Part shown: one piece after another, positions 45,236 through 55,934 of the stretch
How the letters are laid out: each line of letters opens with the position of its first letter
How positions within the stretch are numbered: the first letter of the stretch is position 1
Origin: Closterium sp. NIES-65
Taxonomy: Eukaryota; Streptophyta; Zygnematophyceae; Desmidiales; Closteriaceae
Assembly: GCA_948144175.1 (NCBI GenBank)
Contig: CANXME010002181.1
Coordinates: forward strand, 1,426,001-1,490,000
Reading direction: 5' to 3'
DNA length: 64,000 bases
Made by a program: the position numbers and the translations under genes
The notes under the pieces: model-generated
The model's input: only the letters and a program-made list of their open reading frames with translations
Database searches by the model: none
What the model was told of the DNA's origin: nothing

Positions 45236-47464
45236 ATGGAGTCACGGACGATCCATAGTCTGCGTGACGATCTCCTCGTTAAGATTCTTATGCACTCCTT
45301 AGAGCAACCGGCTTCACCCGAACCCTACTTGGACGACTTGCCCATGGATACTTGGCCAAGTCCGGATCTCTGTAAAGTAAATAATCGCAGCTCTTTCATT
45401 GTCACGGAGGTACCAGCCCCGCCGTCGGTTGCAGGCGTCGCCCAGAATCTCCTCATCTCGTCCATCTGCCGTCGTTGGCGTCGCCTGGCGAAGCGTCATG
45501 TGACGACGCTGCTCGTGAAAGAGGACCTTCTTGTGTCCCGCGAAGATCTCTCAGCCGCCGTCGCGTGCTTCCCCAACCTCATCCATCTGCATATCAGCGA
45601 CAACAGCGTCGAGCCGCTTAACGATGCGTTCCTTGCTCACCTAGCTTCATCATGCCCGAAGCTGACTCGCCTCCACGTGGGGAGGAACTTTGCACGGCAA
45701 TTTCCAATGTTTGGGTGGATGAAGGTTTATCGTAGGAAGGAGCATCAGATAACTATCAAGGGCCTGGATCGTTTCTTTAAAAAGCTTCCCAAATTGGAGC
45801 TGGTTACCCTCTTCTGCCTCCCCCGAGAAACGAAGCTACTGAATTCCGTTTTTCGGTTGACGCACTTGCACACCTTTCTTCTCACCGACTCTTCAACTTT
45901 GGAGAATCCCGGTTTCACCAACCTCACCAGCCTTACCACCCTTTACATCACCTTTTCCATAAACCATCGGCACTTGTCCACCCTCTTTCACCTCCCACGG
46001 CTCGCCCATCTCTTCAACCTCGGCCCTCACCCAACCCTTCAGCCGGCGGATGCTGGAATCATGACCCTGCCGTCTTGCTTGAAATCACTCAACTTTCACC
46101 GTTCGTGTCCTGGCTTCAACACCATCTTCCCATCTGCATCGCCGTTCACCGGGCTAGAGGAGCTGCTCATCACCCACTGCAGTGAGCTCGAAAGTCTTCC
46201 TGACCACATTGATGACCTGCTGCCGTGCCTTCGCAAGCTGACCATTCGCGCTTGCATAGATTTTGCTCACCTGCCTGAGAGCTTCGTTTCTCTGAGCCGT
46301 CTGGAAACGCTCATTATATCCCATTCTGGCCCATTTATCTTACCCAGCAACTTCGGTCATCTGCATGCCCTCAAAGTGCTGGTGCTAGAATCTTTGTCCT
46401 CTCTCACCGAACTCCCTCCTTCCTTCTCTTATCTCACATCTCTCGAGAAACTCTCAATACTTCACTGCTACCACATTCGGCAGTTTTCGGCTGGGTTTTC
46501 GCGCCTCACAGCTCTCAAGGTGCTTGACTTAAGCTTGGGACTTGCCTTGCCAGAGGACGTTGGGGGCCTTGCATCCCTGAAGGCTCTCAGGTTGAATGGC
46601 ACGCCCCTCCCGACTTCCTTCACCGATTTCTGTTCCCTCACGATCCTTGAGCTGAATGGATGCAGCTTAAGTGATGCGGAAGCCTTGGGGGAGCTCAGCA
46701 GCCTACAGGAGCTGAAGATTATTGATTCTGTAATCAGAACGCTTCCTACCTCACTGATGCACCTTTTGAGGCTTCAGAGCTTGGAGGTTACTGGCTGCAG
46801 GACACTCTCAGAAGTACCCTTTCGGCTGGATACGCTCGTGGGGCTCAAGAGGCTGGAGCTGACGGAGTGTGAGCAGTTGAGCATCACCCCTGCAGGTTTC
46901 CCGCCCTCTCTTGAGGCACTCTGCCTGGGGCCCTTCATGGAGGGCGCTTACCATTTTGTGGACATTTCTGAGCTGTCGCAGCTGAGGGTGCTGAAGCTGA
47001 ACCGCGTTGGGGTGATCTGCGGGCCTGCAGTGAGCAGCATGCTGTCGGGTTTGGAGCAGCTGGAGATGCATTTGGAAGGAGGCAGTCGCGAGCTACCAGT
47101 CCCCCTGACCTTTCTCCCTCGCCTGCGCAGCTTGCTGATTGAGGCGCCGGGGTTTTGCAGCCTCCCGGAAAGCATGGCGGCGTCGTTGCCGCAGCTGCTG
47201 CAGCTGGAGCTTCGTTCTTGGACACCGGAGAATCTGCCAGGAAGCATACTGGAGCTCAGCTCGCTGACGTCACTACGGGTTCAAGCACCTCATCTGGTGT
47301 CGCTACCTCAGGGCATGAGCCGCTTGTCTCGGCTGCGCAAACTGGAGCTGATTGACTGCAACGCCTTGCAGCATCTCCCGAACTTTCTCAAGCAGTTGCA
47401 CCAGCTGGTGCTCTATAATTCCGCCATCCGTTCCGTTCCTGCAAATTTCGTGCGGCTGGTTTGA
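45236..47464 (+). CDS. LRR4: intronless F-box-like leucine-rich repeat protein
   Basis: 742 aa from the ATG at 45,236 (GTCATGG context). This start gives MESRTIHSLR, almost the same as LRR3's MESRTIHDLS; the upstream in-frame ATG at 45,068 would add 56 unsupported residues. F-box-like halves RDDLLVKIL and CRRWRRL (residues 78-84) flank a variable insert, followed by HVTTLLVKEDLLVS and LRRs from about residue 105 to the end. The terminus SVPANFVRLV matches LRR3. Open throughout and so probably the functional member of the LRR3/LRR4 pair. An SCF substrate-receptor role is inferred from the motif only. Confidence 0.84.
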   Translation: MESRTIHSLRDDLLVKILMHSLEQPASPEPYLDDLPMDTWPSPDLCKVNNRSSFIVTEVPAPPSVAGVAQNLLISSICRRWRRLAKRHVTTLLVKEDLLVSREDLSAAVACFPNLIHLHISDNSVEPLNDAFLAHLASSCPKLTRLHVGRNFARQFPMFGWMKVYRRKEHQITIKGLDRFFKKLPKLELVTLFCLPRETKLLNSVFRLTHLHTFLLTDSSTLENPGFTNLTSLTTLYITFSINHRHLSTLFHLPRLAHLFNLGPHPTLQPADAGIMTLPSCLKSLNFHRSCPGFNTIFPSASPFTGLEELLITHCSELESLPDHIDDLLPCLRKLTIRACIDFAHLPESFVSLSRLETLIISHSGPFILPSNFGHLHALKVLVLESLSSLTELPPSFSYLTSLEKLSILHCYHIRQFSAGFSRLTALKVLDLSLGLALPEDVGGLASLKALRLNGTPLPTSFTDFCSLTILELNGCSLSDAEALGELSSLQELKIIDSVIRTLPTSLMHLLRLQSLEVTGCRTLSEVPFRLDTLVGLKRLELTECEQLSITPAGFPPSLEALCLGPFMEGAYHFVDISELSQLRVLKLNRVGVICGPAVSSMLSGLEQLEMHLEGGSRELPVPLTFLPRLRSLLIEAPGFCSLPESMAASLPQLLQLELRSWTPENLPGSILELSSLTSLRVQAPHLVSLPQGMSRLSRLRKLELIDCNALQHLPNFLKQLHQLVLYNSAIRSVPANFVRLV

Positions 47465-47726
47465 AAGCTTGGCTGGGTTAGTTGACAGCTTCAAACCCCC
47501 CTCGGGTACCTGCTCCCTGTTGAATGTTGTGAAGATGCTCTGTCTGATTATTGATAACCGGTTTCGAGGTGTCCTTTGAACCTGCTTCCAATGTCTCAGT
47601 GCCGACAGCTCTGGCTTGAAAATATGTCTTGAGTTTAAACCAGGGGAGATGAAAACGTTGACTTGCATACACTACCGTTTTCTGCTGCTTGGTTTGTCAG
47701 GAGCTGAAGTCATTTAGGCTTAACGC

Positions 47727-47880
47727 TACCTCATGGCGTGTGCTTGTCTCGGTGCTGATTCGCAAACTGGAGCTGATTCGCTGCAATGCCTTGCAGCACC
47801 TCCCGAAATCTCTCACCGGCTGATACTGCATCGCACCTCCATCCGCTCCGTTCCTCTCAATTTGCAGCCACTTTCGATAA
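47727..47880 (+). pseudogene. Duplicated fragment of an LRR 3' end
   Basis: CGCTACCTCATGGCGTGTGC, CGCAAACTGGAGCTGATTCG and CATCCGCTCCGTTCCT match the last ~150 bp of LRR4 (47,310-47,455) with substitutions and small indels. It lies 263 bp past the LRR4 stop. The following CTCGGCTGAAGGTACTGCAG (47,925) resembles the LRR2 3' flank at about 23,794, so the fragment may be the remnant of a second gene end. Confidence 0.75.
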
Positions 47881-48649
47881 CCGGGATGCCTTCAGCTGGA
47901 GCCGTTTTCCATGGGCTTGACTCGGCTGAAGGTACTGCAGTATCCCAGACAAAGGCTGCTGTCTGTTATCAGATAGCAGGCACATCAAAGTGAGTGCGGC
48001 ATGGCATGGTAGATGCCTGGCCTCCTCTGTGAACTTGCTTTGCTAGCAGCCACCGTTTCTATCTAGATGCTAGTGAGAAATATGATGTATTCACTTCCTT
48101 TGTACGCATGGTGCACAGACGAACCTGCTGTGCTTGTTAGCTTCACTGGTTTCACCATTCCACAGGCACCAAACAAACAATAATGCTGACAAACATACCG
48201 GGAGGAAGTCAGTTGAGTGCTACCAGGGGGACAGTAGACACGACATGATCGAAGGTTAGTGTGGATGACCAATGGCTTGCAAATTTCCCCATGGCATGGC
48301 AGTTAGAATTTTGCCTGAATCTTCTCAAAGGTGGGGGTAAGGAGAAACGGAGGGTTGGATTGAGCAAGACTGTGAAGAGGGGTCTGGGAGGGAAGGGGAA
48401 CGAGCAATGTTTGTGCATGCAGCAAAGAGCTTGGTTGCTATTTGTGAACCTGCATGATACGTGTTGAAGAAGCTTCACGGCACTGCTGCGGTTTTTGAGG
48501 CTCCAGGCGAGCTGTCACCTTCACTCAAGCTCCAATCAGGTGTGAAAAGCCAGGGTAATGTTACAGTAGTTTTTACGAAGCGCCGTCTGTGCTAGAAAAT
48601 ATGCATGCATGGTTAACTGTGTGCATGCGCATAACCATACATGAAACAT
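47881..48649. other. Spacer downstream of LRR4
   Basis: No gene recognised. Likely 3' flank. Confidence 0.35.
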
Positions 48650-50310
48650 ATGATAGTCAAGCTTGGATGATGATGGGGCATTGTGGAAATTGCATTCTGG
48701 GATTCATTCTGACAGACGATCTTTGAAAAATGCATGCTGGTGCTGCGGGATGCATTCCGCCAGACGTAATTCTGAAACGTGCACTCTGAGATACGCAATC
48801 TGGCATTTGCATTCTTCTGAGTTATGGTCTATAAGCTATGCACGCTGAGAGATGCATCCGGAGTTCTTTCAGAGGACACATATGGAATTTTGCATTCTAA
48901 GATATGCATTTTAAGATATGCATTCTAAGTTATCTATTCTGAGGTGTGCATTCATTGTGGGTAATGACTTCTGAGAGACTATGATAGGTGATTTTGCGAT
49001 AGGCATTATGAGTTATGAATACCAAGATGCATACTACTGTACGCATTTCTGAAATGTGCATTCAGAGGTCTGCATTCTAAGAGTTCCATGCATTTTCAAA
49101 TGTGCGTTGTAAAATCTTCACTCTAAGATACGCATTCTGATACCGGCATTTTATTTTCCCCCACTCCTCTCATACACCTCATCCCACTCCTCTCATTACC
49201 CCAATTCCTCTCAAACCCCCCACTCCCCTCCTACCCCCCACTCCTATCGTGCCACCCACACCTCTCAGGCATGAGCAACGGCTCACATCATTTCTTGTTG
49301 AGGGGTGAGCAACGGCTCAACCCGACCAGGTCCACCCCACCCGACCCGACCTGGCTCTCGGGTACGCCCGACCAGACCAGTCCCACGGTATATGCCGAAC
49401 TGAAAGCTCTAGGGCTAATACTCTGTAAACCATGGTCAGATCACGCGAATACTCAAGCTGGATTAACCTGGGTCGACCCGACCGATCCGGCCTGAGCAGA
49501 GCCAGGTCAAGTCTGGTCGGGCCAACCCTGCGCTCATGCTCACTCTCATATCCTCCACTCTTATTTCATCCCACACTCCTCTTATATCATCACTCCTGTC
49601 ATAGCTCACACTCTTCTCATCAACCCCACTCGTTTCATCAACCCCACTCCTCTCGGATCCCCCACTCATCTCGAAACCCCCACTCCTCTCATTCTCCCCC
49701 ACTCCTGTCATTTCCTCCAATTATTTTCAGTCCTGTGTATCGTGCACTCCTGTATGTGCCATTCGATGACATCAGCAAAAAGCTTCTCATCCTCAGGGCC
49801 TCCAATCCCCACTGTTGCGTTTGCTTCTTCCCAGCGGTTTTGCATTCTTCATCCCACCGTGGCCTGGCCGTATCAACCCTCCCTAGCCTTAAAGCATCCC
49901 ATGCATTCCATCCCACCCATGCCATTCCATCCCACCCATGCCTTTCATCCCACCCATGCCTTTTCAACCCACCAATAGCTTTTAAACCCACCCATGCCCT
50001 TTCAACTCACTTTGCCTTTTCACCCCACCACCTTTTCAAATTTCATTCCACCCATGCCTTTTCAGCCGAACCATGCCTTTCTGTCCCTCCCGTGCCTTTT
50101 CGTCCCACCCATGCCTTTTCGTCCCACCCATGCCTTCCCACCCCACCGATGCCTTTAGATACAACCCAAGCCTTTTCAACCCACCCATGCCTTTTCATCC
50201 CACTCAGTCATGCCTCTGTGTTGGCAGGCCAACTCCTGTGCTGCCCCCAGTACTGTGGCGAGCAATGTGTACAATGGCTGCAACATGCCTGTGGACTGCT
50301 TGTATAGGCC
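48650..50310 (+). repeat. R2 modular repeat, copy c
   Basis: Mirror of copy b: degenerate GCATTCTGAGATATGCA-like array (48,680-49,150), CTCATAC/CCCCACTCC-like arrays (49,155-49,265 and 49,540-49,715), a ~20-bp CCCACCCATGCCTTTTCATC array (49,885-50,205) and the end module TTGGCAGGCCAACTCCTGTGCTGC (50,221). A ~270-bp stretch with CGACCCGACC-type motifs (49,270-49,535) interrupts the CCCACTCC array and is absent from copies a and b. Confidence 0.65.
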
Positions 50311-50840
50311 ATTGTGAAGTTGTGCAGTAAATCTGTTGTCGTAGATTGTTGCACATCCCCTGCGTCATTCAGCATGGAATAATCATGCAACCAGGCATCT
50401 AGCACACTTTCATCCATGCATCATGCCGCCAGAGATCATCTTCTGCGTCTACTACACATTTTCTGTAACAATATTTACCGAGAACAATCCTCGGGTCATT
50501 TGGACAATTCTTGCAGCGATGCTACTATGCGTTTGCCAGTGACTGCTGGAGGTTAATGCATGTTGGTGTTAACCAAAATATAAGAGAGCATGGAGGCCAA
50601 CGGAAATTCACCAAATGAAACTTCATAGATCGGGACCACACCACATAACATCAGCTGCAAGCTGGAAATGCCAAAGCTTCTTGTCATCATGCCAGTTGGT
50701 GCCTTCCACTTCCGTGGTCAGCAACCAAAGGAACAGGTTACAGGCCGTCTCTCTTGGGAAGCAGCAGTGACAGACTGCTGGTAGAAACAACGCGACTTTT
50801 AAGTTGACTTCAGAAGGCGTTCAGAAGGAGTTTGGGTTGG
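50311..50840. other. Spacer, nothing recognised
   Basis: No gene, RNA or repeat seen. Confidence 0.3.
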
Positions 50841-50845
50841 CTTTC

Positions 50846-50955
50846 TGTCAAAATCGGAAGTGTTGGTTCATTGATGGTGGTTGGGGTACAAGTAGCAAAC
50901 CCTAACATACGTACCCCCTAAGACAAACCTCACTACAGGCTACCAACATTTGACA
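50846..50955 (-). repeat. copia-3 3' LTR
   Basis: 110 bp; read on the plus strand it starts TGTCAAAATC and ends ATTTGACA, giving a TGTCAAA/TTTGACA terminal inverted repeat. Confidence 0.93.
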
Positions 50956-50964
50956 CACCCCCAT
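50956..50964 (-). promoter_or_regulatory. copia-3 polypurine tract
   Basis: Minus strand ATGGGGGTG directly before the 3' LTR. Confidence 0.6.
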
Positions 50965-51155
50965 AGCCTAAGTGAGGGGTGTCTAGCAAAACCAAAAGAG
51001 TACGGTCATAAGACCAGTCACAAAGAAACAAAACTCAAGGTGGATCACAACGTCACCACACACTCTGAGCACAAGCAACAATGGCCACAAGCCAGTCCAA
51101 GCAATAACAGAGATATATAGAAAGGGTACAAGCAAAGCAAACAGTGAACTCAAGA

Positions 51156-52967
51156 CTAAGTAAGCCAAAAACCAGTGTCAACAAGGCCTAACTGCACACA
51201 ACACCTGTGGTGGTCACAAGGCGGAAGCGCATTGGTGAAGATGTCTGCAGTGTTGGCCTCAGACTCTACAAACTCGAAGCGAGCCTGCCCACGTCTCTGC
51301 AACTCTCGCAGAAGGAAGTACCTGACGTTAATGTGCTTCACTCTGCTCTCTAGTCGTGGCTCTCGACAAAGGAGAATCGATGCCTTGTTGTTAGTGAACA
51401 AGGTCAGTGCAGAGCTCGGCCGCTCACCCAGGTCGGCGAGCAAAAACGTCAACCAACGCAGCTCCTGTGCAGCCATGGCACCAGCGTAGATCTTTGCCTC
51501 AGCTGTAGAGGTCGAGACCGAAGAGGAGCGCGTGGACCGCCAGGAAACAGCTCCAGAACCCAGACTGAAACAGTACCCCTGAGTAGACCTGTGAGTCTCA
51601 GCGTCGTCAGCGTAAGAAGAGTCACAGTGACCAGTAAGTACAACAGACTGCTGCCCTCCAAGAACTAGCCCCACGCCTGATGTCGTCGCTAGGTACTTCG
51701 CCACCCTCACAGCTGCTGTCCAGTGAACAGGACGGTGTCTCCCTGGCGCAACAAAGCGCGCAAGGATGCTGAGAGGGAAAGCGAGGTCCGGGCGAGTACA
51801 AGTCATCAGGTACATGAGGCAACCCACAAGCTCTGCGTAGGGACCACTAGGCTCAAACGGCTCGTCCGGAAAAGGGCCAGTGAGTCTGTGGTCAACAGCA
51901 AGAGGTGTGCGCTGTACTGTGGAGTGCTGAAGCTCGAACCGCTGAAGGACCTGCTGCACCATGTGTGACTGTGAGAGTGTAATGGTGCGAGCAGCTCTGT
52001 CCCTGGTGATCTGCAGCCCAAGGTAATGACGCAGCTCACCAAGGTCAGTGCACGTCTGTCTCTTCTGCAGTTCGGACTTCACGTCTGCCAAAGCAACCCT
52101 GTCAGCAGTGGCGAAAACTAGGTCGTCGACGTAAACCAGAACGAAGAACGGTGTGGAGCCACGACAAACGAACAGCGACGGGTCGGCAGAAGACGGCTGA
52201 AACCCAAGGTCAGAGAGGGTAGAGCGGAGAGTGTCGTGCCACTCACGAGGGGCCTGGCGAAGACCGTAGACATGTCGCCTCAGCCTCCACTGGGTCCCAG
52301 GAGGGAAAGTGCCAGTGAAGGCAGAGGGACGACGCAGCCAGACCTCCTCGTGTAGGCTGCCCTGAAGAAAAGCAGTGGAGAAGTCGAGAGAGTGTAACTC
52401 GTAGTCTCTCTGTGCTGCTACGTGCAGTAACACCCGAAGAGTGGTCATCTTCGGAGTGGGCGCGAAGGTCTGAAAGAAGTCAACTCCCTCGCGCTGACTG
52501 AAACCTCTAGCAACGTAGCGCGCCTTGAAGACTGGAGGAGATCCTGGTGGCCGCTTCACCCTGTAGATCCACATGCCATCGACTATGTTCGTCCCAGGGG
52601 GAGGAACCTCATCGACGTAGGTGCCTGTGGATCTGTAAGAGGCCATCTCTGCGTCCATGGCAGCTCTTTACTGAGAGGCCCAAGGTCCTGACACTGCCTC
52701 AGCGTAAGTGCGAGGAGTCGTAATGTCAAGGGCGTCGGGGTCACCCTCAGGGGTTAGGAGCATGGCACAGAGATGAGGGGAAACGGCTACCAGGAACTCT
52801 AGCTCAAACTGCCTGTCCTCTAGGACGTCACAGCCAAAGGCAGACACACCCCCGACGGCCAGAGGACTGGTAGGAGGAGCAGCCACAAGAGTGGTGGCGT
52901 AGTCAAGGCGGCGAGTAGAGGCAAACTCAGTGACCGTGGCAGTAAGAGCAGAGACGGAGGTGAGCAA
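51156..52967 (-). pseudogene. pol: copia-3 pol remnant: linker, reverse transcriptase, RNase H
   Basis: From 52,967 a linker frame (TEFASTRRLDYATTLV) leads to TAA 52,670-52,668 within WASQ-stop-RAAMDAEM. In the same frame the RT/RNase H part is open to 51,156. RT motifs: DFSTAFLQGSL, YGLRQAPREW and catalytic YVDD (about 52,130); RNase H: GHCDSSYAD, STAEAKIYAG, SRVKHINVRYFLLREL. It lacks everything between gag and the linker. The single stop alone would block RT expression. An ATG at 52,658 is not likely to be a natural start. Confidence 0.88.
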
Positions 52968-53409
52968 TCAAGTCAGCAGAGCGCTCAAATGAGGCGAGAT
53001 CAGGGAACAGGAACGGGAGGAAAAGGCGGCCAAGAGAGACAGCAGCAGGAGTGGAGTAGCGGGCCTTAATCGCGGTCAGGTACTCAGCAGCAGTGCGAAC
53101 CTGAGCAAAGTGAGCCTCCTCAGACTCAGAGAGGAGGGTGCTGAGCGCGATGCAGGCCGCAGCGTCACGCGACGTCCAAGCTGTCAGGTCAGCGCGCTGG
53201 CTAGCGAAGCGAGCTCTAGCGGCGTCGTCAGGGGCAGGACCTAAAGGCGTAGGCTCGGGAGGCGCAGGGAGGGCACCAGTAGCGTGCGCCCAGAGGGTCT
53301 CACCTGACTGGACCTGACTCTCTAACTGACGGCGAGCGCGCAGAAGCCAGAGTGAAAAGTCAAGAGGTCTACCGTCAGCGTCGAAACGAAGTACACGCGG
53401 AGTCGCCAT
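52927..53409 (-). pseudogene. gag: copia-3 gag, truncated at a deletion junction
   Basis: Starts at ATG 53,409 (MATPRVLRFDADG). Typical copia Gag pieces LDFSLWLLRARRQLE, AAACIALSTLL and YLTAIKARYSTP. Homologous sequence ends at ADLIAHL near 52,963, after which the frame reads into out-of-frame linker sequence (CHGH, stop 52,927). The join of gag directly to the post-integrase linker marks the deletion. An upstream in-frame ATG (53,511) would add repeats of the leader and is less likely. Confidence 0.8.
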
Positions 53410-53519
53410 AGTGAAAACTGACGGAAAAGCGGAGGCAGGAAACCCTAAACGAGGTGGCGTGACGAAACTCGGGCGGGCAAAGGGCGAAGCGGGAAACCCT
53501 AAACGAGGCACAGGCGCAG

Positions 53520-54127
53520 CTAAACGGGGGGGGGGGGGCGTTAATGGGCAGCCGCGCGGGGGCTAAGGGCAGCCGATCGGGCGCGGGGGCGGGCGTTAAG
53601 GGGCAGCCGCGCGGGGGCTAAGGGCAGCCGCGCGCGACGCGACGAGCAGCGAAGGCGGGCGCCGCGGCGACGGGCGCAGGCTGCGGGCGCGACGTCGGGC
53701 GCCGCGGCGGGCAGCGACGGCGGGCGCCGCGGCGACGGGCGCAGGCTGCGGGCGTGACGGCGGGCGACGGGAGAAGGCGCAGCGGCAGCGCGCGTAAGGG
53801 GGGGACGGGCGACGGGACGACGGGCGGGGAGAGCGCGATTCGACGGGTAGCAGGGGGGGAAACGCGACTCGACGGGCTGCGGGGGGAAAAACGCGACTCG
53901 ACGGGCCTCGGAGGGGGGAAAACGTGACGGGCCAGCAGGGGGGAGGAAGGTCGCTACACTACTCGAGTAGGGGATCGGCGGAACGGGCGGTAACGAAGGA
54001 ACGGGACGAGAGCGGGCCGGCGCTAGGCTCGGGCAAGACGTGCGCAAGTAATACGAGAGAGGGAGACAGGCTCGGGCGATACGAACGAGGTCGGGAGGAA
54101 CGGGATCCTACAGGATCCTAACCTAGG
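53520..54127 (-). other. copia-3 GC-rich leader with internal duplications
   Basis: Between primer site and gag. Contains duplicated blocks GGGCAGCCGCGCGGGGGCTA (53,548 and 53,600), GGCGGGCGCCGCGGCGACGG (53,653 and 53,718), and repeats of AACGCGACTCGACGGG. Same style as the copia-1 and copia-2 leaders. Long ORFs are compositional. Confidence 0.7.
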
Positions 54128-54135
54128 TGATACCA
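54128..54135 (-). promoter_or_regulatory. copia-3 primer binding site
   Basis: Minus strand TGGTATCA directly beside the 5' LTR, the core of the initiator-Met site; the following bases CCTAGG deviate from the usual GAGC. Confidence 0.75.
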
Positions 54136-54245
54136 TGTCAAAATCGCAAGTGTTGGTTCATTGATGGTGGTTGGGGTACAAGTAGCAAACCCTAACATAC
54201 GTACCCCCTAAGACAAACCTCACTACAGGCTACCAACATTTGACA
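54136..54245 (-). repeat. copia-3 5' LTR
   Basis: 110 bp, one substitution from the 3' LTR. Confidence 0.93.
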
Positions 54246-54659
54246 CTTTCCACCTGGCAAATACAGCCAGCAGAGGGGAGGGAGGGGTACGGCAGGGTAG
54301 ACAGACAGTGCACGGAAAGGTAGGAAAGGCGAGAATGATGATGAAGGGCCATACGAGGCAGAGCACACAGGCTGGGAAAGCGGCCAATTCAAGAGAGCCG
54401 ATCCACTTTTCAGAGAGGCTCCTGCTCACTGTTACAGTGGTGGTGAACTTGGCTTCGCACCTATCGGGTAGTGGCTGTGCGGGTTAAGGGGGAATGGGTA
54501 GGGTAGGAGGGTGATGATGTGGATGGTAGGGCAGGGACAGTTAGGGACTGCACTCATGTTGGCCAGGGCTTGGGTGTGGGGAGGCTGGAAAGAAAGGTGG
54601 AATGGAAGTGAGTAAGTAGGAAGCGAGTAGGGGAGGGCGAGGGGAGAAAGAGCCACGCA
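54246..54659. other. Spacer, nothing recognised
   Basis: Starts with the copia-3 target duplication. No gene seen. Confidence 0.3.
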
Positions 54660-55490
54660 CATGACACCACCGCCCTTGAAAGGGGGATAAGATCATTGGA
54701 GTGATGAGATCAAGAGACAATCCCTCTCCATATTGAAAGGATCGACACAAGAGACAGTGCCAATGGCAGTTGGGGGGAGCCAGGTGACCAATGAGAGCAC
54801 AGACCTGATTCGGTAGAGGCAGGTTCGGTACAAGGCACCACTCAACTCAATGTAGGGATCAGCGACCGTTGATCGGCCTGTGAGTGTAGAGGCGACAGAG
54901 ACGGATGCTACTGGTTGGGCTATGCACACCTGGAGGGTGATTGGGTTGGGGGGAAGGGTGGCCAGAGGAAAAGAGAGTGAGGTGGGTGAAGGACCCTAAT
55001 GAGAAATGCTATTGGATGGACATGCACACCTGGTGGGTGATTGGATGGGTGGCTAGAGAGAGAGCGAGAGAGGTAGCAGTGATATGAAATTGCAAGGTGG
55101 ATGTTAGAGGGGACAGTGATGGAGAGTGATGGTTGCACTATGCACACATGGGGTTGTTCAGACAAAGAGGGTCCAATGGGAACCGTCGGTGAGGTGAGTG
55201 TGAGAGAGAGGTGTTGAGTGATAGGAGGTGCGGGAGAAGGAATGATGGTTCCAGAGCGACAGTCCTAGCTGGTCTCGAATTGCCAGAATAGTCCCTTAAA
55301 GAGTTCCTAATTGGCACCACCACAGGGCGTTCAGACGCAGGGCAGTCAACTTTGAATACAGCTGAATCACCCAATACTGACCTGAGCTCGTCCCTGGGGA
55401 AGGACACGGCCCCAAGCCACCCAGCAGCCTCACCCAGCTTCACCTCGCCCATCCACCAGTCACTTATGAGCATCAAGCAGCCCACTTACC
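54660..55490 (+). repeat. R1 dispersed repeat, copy e (short)
   Basis: Landmarks: GAGAGCACAGACCTGATTCG (54,794), GATCGGCCTGTGAGTGTAGA (54,872), TATGCACACCTGGAGGGTGA (54,920), GGACAGTGATGGAGAGTGATGG (55,111), CCACCACAGGGCGTTCAGAC (55,316), CCCAGCAGCCTCACCCAGCT (55,420). The G-rich segment expanded in copy b is only a few bases here. Confidence 0.58.
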
Positions 55491-55499
55491 CGTGAACAA

Positions 55500-55934
55500 C
55501 GCGCAGGGTGAACAGTGCGCAGGTTTCCCGTGCTCGTGCCCCTGCTCCTGCTCCTGCTGCGCCCGGCATGGCCTGCAGCTGCGGCTGTAGCTGAGCCAGC
55601 ATGTGCTGCGCCTGATGCATCAGAGTGGGGCTCATCTGCTGCTGCAGCGCCTGCTGTACCTACACCAGCTGCTGCACCTGCTCCCGCTGTAGCTGGAACT
55701 TCCCTGCCCCCTGCTGCTGCTGCAGTGGCACCTGCTGCTGCTGCAGTGGCACCTGTTGCTGCTGCTGTGGCAACTACTGCTGCTGCTGTGGCACCTGCTG
55801 CTGCTGCTGTGGCACCTGCTGCTGCCTCTGCCTCGCTCCTTGTCCCTAACCTTGTGAATGCGTCTGCCCCTCCTGGTTCCGCCTGGCGCCCGCAACCCCA
55901 TCCCATCCGCAGCACTTCAACTCCCAGCACTTCC
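55500..55934. repeat. GCTGCTG-rich low-complexity stretch
   Basis: CTGCTGCTGTGGCACCTGCTG-type units of 21-24 bp at about 55,700-55,825. Open on both strands as Ala/Val/Pro (plus) or Ser/Cys/His-rich and Ala-rich (minus) frames of up to 160 aa. It abuts the LRR5 terminus. I do not recognise a protein. Confidence 0.5.

Larger units (their letters stand above)
50846..54245 (-). mobile_element. copia-3: short-LTR Ty1/copia element with internal deletion
   Basis: 3,400 bp with 110-bp LTRs (50,846-50,955 and 54,136-54,245) that differ at one base (G50,857 against C54,147), and target duplication CTTTC (50,841-50,845 and 54,246-54,250). In minus orientation: TGGTATCAC primer site beside the 54,136 LTR edge, GC-rich leader, gag, pre-RT linker, RT/RNase H, an ATGGGGGTG tract before the other LTR. 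Protease and the integrase core are absent, so this is a deletion derivative that could move only with help from a complete relative. Confidence 0.93.

Noticed and set aside
33190-50310. CRISPR-like regular arrays (20-bp units)
   Set aside because: Units are contiguous or irregular with no unique spacers and no cas genes; they are eukaryotic satellites.
53541-54047. 168-aa Pro/Arg/Ala-rich ORF on the minus strand
   Set aside because: Lies in the copia-3 GC-rich leader and is made of its duplicated blocks.
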